Assembly (NCBI GenBank): GCA_913061325.1 | Contig: CAJXUU010000002.1 | Span: forward strand, 1 to 56,381 | DNA length: 56,381 nt | Reading direction: 5' to 3' | From: an uncultured Saprospirales bacterium | GTDB lineage: Bacteria; Bacteroidota; Bacteroidia; Chitinophagales; Saprospiraceae | In this document: piece by piece, positions 9,835-18,634 of the stretch | Layout: every line of letters starts with the position of its first letter | Position numbering within the stretch: the stretch's first letter is position 1 | Program-made: the position numbers and the translations under genes | The notes under the pieces: model-generated | Seen by the model: only the letters and a program-made list of their open reading frames with translations | Databases searched by the model: none | Told to the model about the DNA's origin: nothing

Positions 9835-11301
9835 TTAAAACATGAAGAAATATCCAGCTGAAAATTGAACACCTTGATTTTGTGATGAGAAAGATTCAGA
9901 AGAAAAGTAACTATTCAAATTTCTCAAATATTTTGCACTAAATTCTAATCCGCTCTTTTCTGCAATTGGATATCTATACCCTATGTGACCACCGACAGCT
10001 AAGTTTAACTTTTGCAAACTGTTATAATCAGAAGTGGAATCGTTATTCACAGATTCAATTTCGCTGTGTTTAGAAACTACTGATGATATACCAGACCGAG
10101 CGGAAATGATATATGATGGCACAAAATCTACCCCAAAATTAAATCCTGAGTGAAGATTGCTGCTCAAATAGTCTATAGAAAGGGGTGCGTTAAGGGATAA
10201 AAATCTATGTTTTGTGTCGAAATCTATATTTACATTTTCTTCCTCTAATGGCATGTCCGCATTTGGTCTTCGAAGCCTAAGTTCAGTGTCTGTATTACCA
10301 AATGATGTAGGTAAACTATGTTCAAAATCAATATATCCTATCCCATTTTCTACTATTTCTTCTCCTACTTGATAAGGTAGTGTGATATCATATTCAGTGA
10401 TAAACTCTTGATTAGAAAAACCAAGACCTCCGCTCAAGCTCCATCTTCTTGAAATAGCTGAAGTATATTTTACTTCAACTATAGATCCAGGCTTTGCATA
10501 CTCTCTATCTATCAATTCCGTAAGCGCTGACCCTTGATTTCCCTTTGAAATCAAATTACTACCTATTATCCCTCCTGATATTGACACAAAAGATTTTGGC
10601 TGAATATTAGAAACCGTCTTAGATATATTCATTTTGGGAGAAGCAATTATCGATTTTCTCCGTGATAAGTAATTATTAATTTGAAGTAGAGCTTGAATAA
10701 TTGAGACTTGTCTTTCTTGATTTTGAACTAGTGAATTATCGATTCTAGAAATTTCACCTAACTTCTGTACACCAACATCAGTGTTTAAATCTTCTAAATG
10801 CCCTGCAGGTTGTATTGGTTTTGGCTGATTAAATATTTTAGCCCCTGTTGTTAGTTTTTCAATTCTATCTTTCGGATTTAAGTTTTTTGCTCCTTCTGTT
10901 TCTTCAGGTTGAATGGTTTCTATTTCGGCAATCTTTGATTTATTAATTCCTCCATAAGGTGTCAATACTTCTTTTGATTGACTTTTCTGGTCTACCGTTT
11001 TACTATTTTGGTAGTTATTATTTTGGGTTCCACAATTTTCAAGTTCGACTCTTATTTCATTGACTTGCTTAGCTATATTATTATTTTGAATCATCAAATA
11101 TCCTACACCGATAAATGAAAGCAACAATCCAGAAACCATCATAAAAAAGGGATAAGCTAATCTAGATTTCTCTTTAGAAGCAAGATCGCTTTCTATTTTA
11201 TCCCATATACTTTCACTCGGATTGTTCCAATTATGATCAGTGATCGAATCATGTTCAAATCTTTCTTGGAAAGCCTTCTCTATATTATCATTGTTACTCA
11301 T
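9835..11301 (-). CDS. Putative one-piece anti-sigma / single-TM / outer-membrane beta-barrel protein
   Basis: Cytoplasmic-type N-terminus W-N-N-PSESIWDKIESDL, TM YPFFMMVSGLLLSFIGVGYLMI, long linker, C-terminal barrel-like strands ending ...GVQFSAGYFFMF; directly downstream of the ECF sigma gene. Confidence 0.65.
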   Translation of the reverse strand: MSNNDNIEKAFQERFEHDSITDHNWNNPSESIWDKIESDLASKEKSRLAYPFFMMVSGLLLSFIGVGYLMIQNNNIAKQVNEIRVELENCGTQNNNYQNSKTVDQKSQSKEVLTPYGGINKSKIAEIETIQPEETEGAKNLNPKDRIEKLTTGAKIFNQPKPIQPAGHLEDLNTDVGVQKLGEISRIDNSLVQNQERQVSIIQALLQINNYLSRRKSIIASPKMNISKTVSNIQPKSFVSISGGIIGSNLISKGNQGSALTELIDREYAKPGSIVEVKYTSAISRRWSLSGGLGFSNQEFITEYDITLPYQVGEEIVENGIGYIDFEHSLPTSFGNTDTELRLRRPNADMPLEEENVNIDFDTKHRFLSLNAPLSIDYLSSNLHSGFNFGVDFVPSYIISARSGISSVVSKHSEIESVNNDSTSDYNSLQKLNLAVGGHIGYRYPIAEKSGLEFSAKYLRNLNSYFSSESFSSQNQGVQFSAGYFFMF

Positions 11302-11311
11302 TAGGTAGTAA

Positions 11312-11857
11312 TTATATGGCTCTTAAAACATGTACTTTAGCTTGCATCATTTGTTTGGCTTTCATCAATTGTGTTTTGGAAGTATTTGGGGATATGTTTA
11401 ATGTCTCCCCGATCTCTTTATGTGTATAGCCTTCTAATACAAAAAGATTAAAAACAGATCTATATCCCGGTGGTAATTCTTGAAGCAACTTTACTAATTC
11501 TTGCATTGCCATATCATGGATAGGTTTATTTAAACTGGTTGAATAACCTATTTCAGAATCTGATATATCTTCAAACTGCAATCTTTTTTTTCTCAAGTAT
11601 TCCAAATTCGTATTTATAAAAATTCGCTTTATCCAGCTATAAAAATTACCCCTGTTTGAATCAAATGTTCGTATTTGTTTAAATACTTTCACCCACCCTT
11701 CTTGTAACATGTCTTCAGCATCCATCTTATCGGACATGTACCGTAAGCATAAAGTGAACATTCTCACTTTATACAAATCATAGAGTTGCTTTTGGGCAAG
11801 TCGATTATCATTGACACATTCTGTTATCAGATCCAATTCGTTTATGATTATTTTCAT
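11312..11857 (-). CDS. ECF-type RNA polymerase sigma factor
   Basis: Sigma-70 r2 (LCLRYMSDKMDAEDMLQEGWVKVFK) and r4 (LPPGYRSVFNLFVLEGYTHKEIGETLNISPNTSKTQLMKAKQ). ATG at 11857 preferred over the listed TTG. Confidence 0.93.
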   Translation of the reverse strand: MKIIINELDLITECVNDNRLAQKQLYDLYKVRMFTLCLRYMSDKMDAEDMLQEGWVKVFKQIRTFDSNRGNFYSWIKRIFINTNLEYLRKKRLQFEDISDSEIGYSTSLNKPIHDMAMQELVKLLQELPPGYRSVFNLFVLEGYTHKEIGETLNISPNTSKTQLMKAKQMMQAKVHVLRAI

Positions 11858-11859
11858 CA

Positions 11860-11892
11860 ATATATATGCAGTTTGATTGGAAAGGGTTGCTT
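11860..11892 (-). promoter_or_regulatory. Candidate ECF-dependent promoter (sigma operon)
   Basis: Minus strand AAGCAACCCTTT-N7-AACTGCATATATAT, matched at identical spacing by 12014-12046 on plus. Confidence 0.5.
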
Positions 11893-12013
11893 AGCGCGCT
11901 AAATAATTTTTCAATCTAAAGTCAAAATCAATAATGAATCTAGAATTATAATCAATGATTTAAATAGAATGCAATCAGCTTTGTTTAGCATTTTGTATTT
12001 TTTATTAAACAAA

Positions 12014-12046
12014 AAGCAACCCTTTTAAGATTAACTGCATATATAT
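12014..12046 (+). promoter_or_regulatory. Candidate ECF-dependent promoter (FAS1 gene)
   Basis: AAGCAACCCTTT-TAAGATT-AACTGCATATATAT, inverted copy of 11860-11892; only the 7 nt internal spacer differs. Confidence 0.5.
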
Positions 12047-12106
12047 AGTTAGACATCAATTACAAAAATTTAAATCAATCATTTAAAATTTAAAAAACAC
12101 ACAATT

Positions 12107-14458
12107 ATGAAACTTAGACATTTACTCATTTTTCTTCTTTTTTCTGTATTCTCTTCAGCTCAGACTGTAGTTGATATTGTAGTCGATTCTGACAACCACA
12201 CCACACTCGAAGCTGCTGTTGTCGCTGCAGACTTAGCAGGAACGTTATCAGGTGATGGACCTTTTACTTTATTTGCACCGACTGATGATGCATTTGCTGC
12301 ACTACCTGCAGGTACGGTTGAGGCACTTTTAGAAGACCCTTCTGGAGCATTGACTGATATTTTATTATATCATGCAGTAGGAGCTACAGCACTTTCAACT
12401 GACCTATCTGATGGGCAGGTGATTGAAACAATCAATGGCAAAGACATAACCGTTACTATCAATATGGATGGTGTATTTATCAATGATGCCCAAGTAACAA
12501 TGGCAGATATTATAGCAACCAATGGCGTAGTACATGTAATCAATGCTGTTTTATTACCTCCAACTATTACTGTTGTAGACGTCGTTGTCAATTCTTTAGA
12601 TCATAATACGCTTGAAGCTGCCGTATTAGCAGCAGACTTAGCAGGAACGTTATCAGGTGATGGACCTTTTACTTTATTTGCACCAACCGATGATGCATTT
12701 GCGGCATTGCCTGCAGGTACTGTTGAGGCACTTTTAGAAGATCCTTCTGGAGCGCTAACTGACATCTTATTATACCATGCAGTAGGAGCTACAGCACTTT
12801 CTACTGACCTCTCTGATGGGCAGGTGATTGAAACAATCAATGGTAAAGACATAACCGTTACTATCAATATGGATGGTGTATTCATCAATGATGCCCAAGT
12901 AACAATGGCAGATATCATTACTGATAATGGCGTAGTACATGTAATCGATGCTGTTCTATTACCACCAGACCCAACAGTATTTGATATCATTTCAGATTCA
13001 CCAGATCATAACACATTACAATTGCTGCTGGAAGCTGCAAGTTTAGATGGTGTGTTATCAGATGAAGGTACTTTGACAGTCTTCGCACCTACAGACGAAG
13101 CATTCTCTGTACTTCCACAAGAACTAATTGACCAATTATTGGCAGATCCATCCGGTCAACTTACAGACATTCTTACTTATCATGTTACAGGATCTGTAAT
13201 AAATTCTTCTGATTTAGCAGATGGTACTATTGGAACTTCTTTAGGAGGTTTAGACTATTTAGTAACTGCTGTAGAAACAGGTGGGTTTACTATCAATGCA
13301 AATGGTGGTGCAGGAGCGATGATAACAGTTACTGACCTACCTGGAACCAACGGTGTAGTTCATGTTATAGATGCTATAATGCTTCCTACCACTAATGCTT
13401 CTGTAATCTTTAATAGTCAAGGATTCACTGTATTGGCTCAAGTGTTACAATTAACAGGGTTGCTAGAAGGTCAGAATTCATCAGATACACGAACGACCAT
13501 ATTTGCACCTACGGATAATGCATTCTTGGCAGTACCGGAAGATATTTTAGAATCTTTGGTAGCAGCTCCTCAGAAATTAATAGATGCACTATTGTATCAT
13601 GTTGTTGATGGTAGAACATTCGCAAGTGATCTCTCAAATCAATTAGAAATCACAACAGTACAAGGCGAGACAGCAATTATCACATTAAATGCTGAAGGAG
13701 CTTTTATAAATGATGCTCAGATAGTTTTAACAGATTTCTTTACTGGAAATGGTATTATTCATGTAATCGATGCAGTACTCTTACCAGCACCTACAACTGT
13801 AATGGATGTAGTAATAAGATCTGAAGATCATACAATCCTTCAAATTGCTTTAGATACAGCTAATTTATCATCTACACTTCAAGCAGATGGCACTTATACT
13901 GTTTTTGCACCTACAGATGCAGCATTCGCAGAACTTCCTACAGAAACACTAAATGCTCTTTTATCAGAACCAGAAGGTCAATTGACAGATATTTTATTAT
14001 ACCATGTTCTTGGTTCAGAGGTATTATCAACTGATTTATCTGATGGCATGACAGCTACAACTTTAAATGGTGCTGATATCACAGTTACTATTGATGATGA
14101 CAATGTATTTATCAATAACGCACAAGTTATTGCAGCTGATATCGTAACAGAAAATGGGATTGTACATGTAATTGATGTCGTATTACTACCACCGGTAGGA
14201 TCAGAGGAATTGCCAGCAAGTGAAGCCAATGTATACCCAAGTCCAGCAAGTACTATGATGACTGTAGATTTTGAAAATAACCAGTTCGATAATCCTACTA
14301 TATATATCGTAGATAATAATGGAAGAGCAATAAGGAATATAAAAAATGCTCAATCAGGACAGGTAATTGATGTATCAAATATGCAAAATGGAATGTACAC
14401 AGTAGTGATATCAGATGCTCAGTTTTCAATTACAAAAAGAATTACAAAAATAGATTAA
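12107..14458 (+). CDS. Secreted protein with five fasciclin (FAS1) domains and T9SS C-terminal sorting domain
   Basis: Repeated LFAPTDDAFAALP...LLYHAVG...NGVVHVIDAVLLPP; C-terminus NVYPSPASTMMTVDF...IVDNNGRAIRNI...GMYTVVI. Confidence 0.93.
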   Translation: MKLRHLLIFLLFSVFSSAQTVVDIVVDSDNHTTLEAAVVAADLAGTLSGDGPFTLFAPTDDAFAALPAGTVEALLEDPSGALTDILLYHAVGATALSTDLSDGQVIETINGKDITVTINMDGVFINDAQVTMADIIATNGVVHVINAVLLPPTITVVDVVVNSLDHNTLEAAVLAADLAGTLSGDGPFTLFAPTDDAFAALPAGTVEALLEDPSGALTDILLYHAVGATALSTDLSDGQVIETINGKDITVTINMDGVFINDAQVTMADIITDNGVVHVIDAVLLPPDPTVFDIISDSPDHNTLQLLLEAASLDGVLSDEGTLTVFAPTDEAFSVLPQELIDQLLADPSGQLTDILTYHVTGSVINSSDLADGTIGTSLGGLDYLVTAVETGGFTINANGGAGAMITVTDLPGTNGVVHVIDAIMLPTTNASVIFNSQGFTVLAQVLQLTGLLEGQNSSDTRTTIFAPTDNAFLAVPEDILESLVAAPQKLIDALLYHVVDGRTFASDLSNQLEITTVQGETAIITLNAEGAFINDAQIVLTDFFTGNGIIHVIDAVLLPAPTTVMDVVIRSEDHTILQIALDTANLSSTLQADGTYTVFAPTDAAFAELPTETLNALLSEPEGQLTDILLYHVLGSEVLSTDLSDGMTATTLNGADITVTIDDDNVFINNAQVIAADIVTENGIVHVIDVVLLPPVGSEELPASEANVYPSPASTMMTVDFENNQFDNPTIYIVDNNGRAIRNIKNAQSGQVIDVSNMQNGMYTVVISDAQFSITKRITKID
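12228..12917 (+). repeat. 405 bp tandem duplication covering FAS1 domains 1 and 2
   Basis: 12228-12512 and 12633-12917 encode the same ~95 aa stretch (ADLAGTLSGDG...VTMADII) with scattered synonymous differences. Confidence 0.85.
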
Positions 14459-14506
14459 TTGTAAAAGAAGATATTTTTAACATTGTTAAAATTGGATTAC
14501 AGTTTT

Positions 14507-14538
14507 GCCGCTCCATACTATTATGGAGCGGCATTTTT
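14507..14538 (+). terminator. Rho-independent terminator
   Basis: GCCGCTCCATA-CTAT-TATGGAGCGGC followed by T-run. Confidence 0.9.
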
Positions 14539-14598
14539 TGTCTCTACTCACATTTTAATCTTCAACAAATAAAATTATTATTTCGATACCTTTGCACC

Positions 14599-15732
14599 AT
14601 GACAGATTTCATCTCTTATATAAGTTCTGCCTTAGATCAAGGTCATCTTTTCAAACTTACACTTGCCAAGCCTAGAAATAAACAGAGTGAGTTGAGGAAT
14701 ATCTTCTTTCGACCTGTTGAAATTAATGATGAATTAGTCTACAATGCAACTTATAGAAGCAAGACAAATGACCAAGCCAAAAACTTTAATTCAGATGCTC
14801 TCATTGATGAAATATCTGATAATTTAGAAAATCAATTCTATAATGCTGATTTATACTTTCCAGATCAAAAAATAAGCTTACTTCAATCGAAAAAAGGTCA
14901 TAGCAAAGTATTGATAAAAAAGGAAAAAAACGAAATCAAAATTGAACAACATAATCATATAAAACAAAGATTGATATCAGAATCTACGCCGTACTTAGTG
15001 GATCTAGGACTGAGTTCAACCCATGGGAAAATCTATGCCCATGCACAGGACAAATACAAACAGATCAATAAATACATAGAGCTCATAGCTGCACTAATAA
15101 AAGATGATAAAACGGTAAAAAAGATAATCGATATGGGCTGCGGCAAAGGTTATCTAACTTTTGCACTATATGACTACCTCAATAATGGTCAATCACAAAA
15201 TGCAGAGGTGAAAGGTGTGGAAATCAGACAAGATTTGGTAGATAAGTGCAATAATATTGCTCAAAAAAACAAGCTCATAGGTCTTAACTTTGATCTAGGA
15301 AGCATTGATCAATATAAAATTAAGTCCACTGATATGGTCATTGCTCTTCATGCTTGTGACATAGCTACAGATATGGCTATTGCTAAAGGGCTAGAAGCAG
15401 AAGCTAAATATATAGTAGTCGCTCCTTGCTGTCATAAGCAAATTCGAAAAGCCATTAGGAAAACTGAAAGCGCTTTAAACCCAATATTAAAACATGGAAT
15501 CTTGCTCGAAAGACAAGCTGAAATGATAACCGACTCAATCAGGGCTTTGATTCTAGAATCTCAAGGATACGAAGTGAAAGTATTCGAATTTATATCATCC
15601 GAACATACTGGAAAAAATGTGATGATTTCAGCTGTAAAAACTGGAGTTGTGAATAAGGAAGCCATAAAACAAATAGATGCTCTAAAAGCTGAATTTGGGA
15701 TAGAAGAACATTATCTAGAAAGTTTAATTTAA
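14599..15732 (+). CDS. SAM-dependent methyltransferase
   Basis: Motif I IIDMGCGKGYLTFALYDYL; ALHACDIATD; APCCHKQIR. Confidence 0.85.
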   Translation: MTDFISYISSALDQGHLFKLTLAKPRNKQSELRNIFFRPVEINDELVYNATYRSKTNDQAKNFNSDALIDEISDNLENQFYNADLYFPDQKISLLQSKKGHSKVLIKKEKNEIKIEQHNHIKQRLISESTPYLVDLGLSSTHGKIYAHAQDKYKQINKYIELIAALIKDDKTVKKIIDMGCGKGYLTFALYDYLNNGQSQNAEVKGVEIRQDLVDKCNNIAQKNKLIGLNFDLGSIDQYKIKSTDMVIALHACDIATDMAIAKGLEAEAKYIVVAPCCHKQIRKAIRKTESALNPILKHGILLERQAEMITDSIRALILESQGYEVKVFEFISSEHTGKNVMISAVKTGVVNKEAIKQIDALKAEFGIEEHYLESLI

Positions 15733-15738
15733 TTTGCC

Positions 15739-17307
15739 CTAAAACGGAATATCACCTAAATCGGGAGTTCCGAATTGTGGTGCTTCTCCTCCACCTTCTC
15801 CAGATTCATTCATTTTTGACTGCCGAGTAACCATTCCACTTGCAAACGGATCTGCTACGAAACTATCTCCTAGGTCGTTGCTAAATCCACCTTCACCTGG
15901 ATCTTCGAACTTCACATATTGACCAACAAACTTAAGTTCTACAGTATCCAAACTACCATTTCTGTGCTTAGCGACAATTATTTCAGTAAGGTCAGAAGGT
16001 ACGCCCATATCTCCTTCCTCGATACCATAATATCCTGGACGATAGATAAATGTTACGATATCCGCATCCTGCTCGATCGCTCCTGACTCTCTCAAATCCG
16101 AAAGCATTGGTCGTTTTTCTCCTCCTCTTGATTCCACCGCCCTTGAAAGCTGGGATAGTGCGATTACTGGCACCTTCAATTCCTTGGCCAATCCTTTCAA
16201 GGCTCTCGAAATAGCTGATATCTCTTGTTCCCTATTACCACCGCCACCGCCACCTGGAGCACCACTCATCAACTGAAGGTAATCGATAACGATCATCGAG
16301 ATATCATGCTTTTGCTTAAGTCTTCTGCATTTGGCTCTTAGCTCAAAGATGTTGATACCTGGCGTATCATCTATAAATATAGGTATGTCAGCAAGTTTTT
16401 CTACCGATTCATGTAGTTTTTTCCATTCGTAATCTTCCATTTGGCCATTCCTCAGTTTACTACCTGAGATTTCAGCATCCATGGATATAAGCCTTTGTAC
16501 GAGTTGTACGCTTGCCATCTCCAGTGAAAATACTGCTACTCCTCTTCCTGCTTCTGCTGCATTCTTAGACAACGAAAGTGTGAATGCGGTTTTACCCATC
16601 CCTGGTCTTGCTGCAATAATGATCAGATCCGAAGGTTGCCATCCACTCGTAAGCTTATCGAGCTCTACATATCCAGTCGTCACACCCGTCATTTCTGATC
16701 CTTTTTGAGATGCTGCCTCGATCTCTCTTTGCGCTTGAATTGCAAGCATTTTAAGCGATTCGTAACCAGAACTCAGGTTTTTATCTGTGATATCATATAA
16801 GCTTTGTTCTGCCATATCTAGCAACTCGAAAACATCCTTGGTCTCATCATAAGAGTCATGGATGATAGTAGTGGATACTCTGATCAATTCTCGTTGAATA
16901 AATTTTTGAGCTATTATTCTCGCATGAAATTCTAAGTTGGCCGCTGAAGCAATTTTATTGGTCAACTCCATCAAATAAGTAATACCTCCAGCTTTATCAA
17001 GCGTACCTGCCTTCTTTAATGCTTCATGCACCGTAAGCAAGTCAATAGGCTGAGATTGCCCATATATCTCACTCATTGTTGTGTAGATAAGCTGGTGTGC
17101 TTCTAAGTAGAATGACTCCGCCCTCAAAATCTCTGTCGCAGTTGGAAATGCATCTTTATCTAGCATAATAGCACCCAGCACTGCTTCTTCCAAAGCTATT
17201 GCTTGGGGCTGTATTTTACCAAATGAAAGATCACCTTGACCATTCTTACCACTTACAGCACTCATTCTATTTGAGACTGCTTTTAAAGGTTGTTCTGATT
17301 CTGCCAT
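15739..17307 (-). CDS. dnaB: Replicative DNA helicase DnaB
   Basis: Walker A AARPGMGKTAF; DYLQLMSG; REQEISAISRALKGLAKELKVPVIALSQLSR. Confidence 0.97.
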   Translation of the reverse strand: MAESEQPLKAVSNRMSAVSGKNGQGDLSFGKIQPQAIALEEAVLGAIMLDKDAFPTATEILRAESFYLEAHQLIYTTMSEIYGQSQPIDLLTVHEALKKAGTLDKAGGITYLMELTNKIASAANLEFHARIIAQKFIQRELIRVSTTIIHDSYDETKDVFELLDMAEQSLYDITDKNLSSGYESLKMLAIQAQREIEAASQKGSEMTGVTTGYVELDKLTSGWQPSDLIIIAARPGMGKTAFTLSLSKNAAEAGRGVAVFSLEMASVQLVQRLISMDAEISGSKLRNGQMEDYEWKKLHESVEKLADIPIFIDDTPGINIFELRAKCRRLKQKHDISMIVIDYLQLMSGAPGGGGGGNREQEISAISRALKGLAKELKVPVIALSQLSRAVESRGGEKRPMLSDLRESGAIEQDADIVTFIYRPGYYGIEEGDMGVPSDLTEIIVAKHRNGSLDTVELKFVGQYVKFEDPGEGGFSNDLGDSFVADPFASGMVTRQSKMNESGEGGGEAPQFGTPDLGDIPF

Positions 17308-17623
17308 TGAAAGTGAAAGACTTATTGATGTATTATTGAAAATTGCAATACAAAGCTAAGAGTTCCTTCAAGATGTAAAAGTTATCAACGAAATTGAGCT
17401 TGTTAGCATTTTGTGGATAACCATTAATAATTGTGGACAACTCATTTTTGCACTGATTATGCAAAGATAGGTTTGTTGGCTTAAAATAAGGCTTACACAT
17501 TAAATTAATATCATATATAATTTTCTAATATGTATCAATGTTTGAAAAAATGCATGATTAGCTTTTTTATCATCGATGTAACTAAATATTCTCAAAGGCA
17601 CACTGTTCGATTTAGAATGAAAA

Positions 17624-17652
17624 AAGCCACCCAAAATTTCAATGAGTGGCTT
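17624..17652 (-). terminator. Probable terminator of the 17740-18411 gene
   Basis: AAGCCAC...GTGGCTT stem with adjacent A-run (T-run on minus). Confidence 0.55.
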
Positions 17653-17739
17653 GTGAATATGTTTTCATATATAATTTAACGCAATGTGTTTTCTTTGAGG
17701 TGATGTTTTTTTTGTTAAGAACAAAATAGAATCCGTCTT

Positions 17740-18411
17740 TTACTGTTTCCCTAAATTATTCAACCGTTGAATAACTTCTTCAATAATCTTCTTTTGTTGC
17801 TCAATTAGAATTCGTTGATCTTCTTGATCTTTTAAGTTTTGCTCAATATTTTTTTCAGCCTTTTCTATTCTCTCTTTTGCCTTCTCTATATCTTTATGAT
17901 AACCAGTATTTTTCTTTTCAAGTTTTCTAAGAGATTTATCCAATTTATTAAGTTCCTTTTCCTGCTCCTTCATTTCTTCAGAAATAGCTTTCTTCTTTAC
18001 AACCAAGTAGAATTCAGTAAGGAATTCTTCAGCACCCTGAGCTGCTTTAGGGTGCTCGTCAGAATTGATGAAACTTCCTCCAGTATCTATCCATAGGTTT
18101 GCAGTTGTATGGCCAACTCTCTCTTCAAATTTGATATAAAGGTCTAATTCATTAGAACCTGCGATCATAGGTACTTTAGCTCCTATTACGTAGTACTCTT
18201 TTGCTTTTTTATTTCTCTTTGACTTTCCATAATCTTTTATATACTTCTTCCATACATCCTTAACCATGCCTTCGTCTGCACCATCTATATCAACTGAAAA
18301 AGTTGTTTGTTTTCCTAGACTCATTGACATATCATGTTCAGAAACATTTTGTGCACCTATGATTCCTAATGCTCCAACAAATGCGATTAATGTAAAAATT
18401 ACCTTTCTCAT
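17740..18411 (-). CDS. Secreted hypothetical protein with C-terminal coiled coil
   Basis: Signal peptide MRKVIFTLIAFVGALGIIGAQ; heptad-rich KELNKLDKSLRKLEKKN... Confidence 0.7.
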   Translation of the reverse strand: MRKVIFTLIAFVGALGIIGAQNVSEHDMSMSLGKQTTFSVDIDGADEGMVKDVWKKYIKDYGKSKRNKKAKEYYVIGAKVPMIAGSNELDLYIKFEERVGHTTANLWIDTGGSFINSDEHPKAAQGAEEFLTEFYLVVKKKAISEEMKEQEKELNKLDKSLRKLEKKNTGYHKDIEKAKERIEKAEKNIEQNLKDQEDQRILIEQQKKIIEEVIQRLNNLGKQ

Positions 18412-18634
18412 ATTCTATATTTTAGTTTTCTAGTTTGTCTTAGTACTTCTAGATTGAAGTAAATGCAACAATCATTTGACGCTAATTTAATAATAAGTCA
18501 CCGTTTTCCATACTTTCAGTCTTTTTACTACAAACAGATTGAGTAGAATTAAATAATCACTAAATCATTAAGAAACATTATCTTTCTATCTCATGTTTTA
18601 AAACCATATTCACAACTATAAATAAATAATTTAC

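Noticed and set aside
12370-14229. Antisense ORFs within the FAS1 gene
   Set aside because: Repeat-driven mirror ORFs; they duplicate each other exactly as the FAS1 repeats do.
15739-17307. Possible intein in DnaB
   Set aside because: The ORF is of normal length with contiguous helicase motifs, so no insertion is present.
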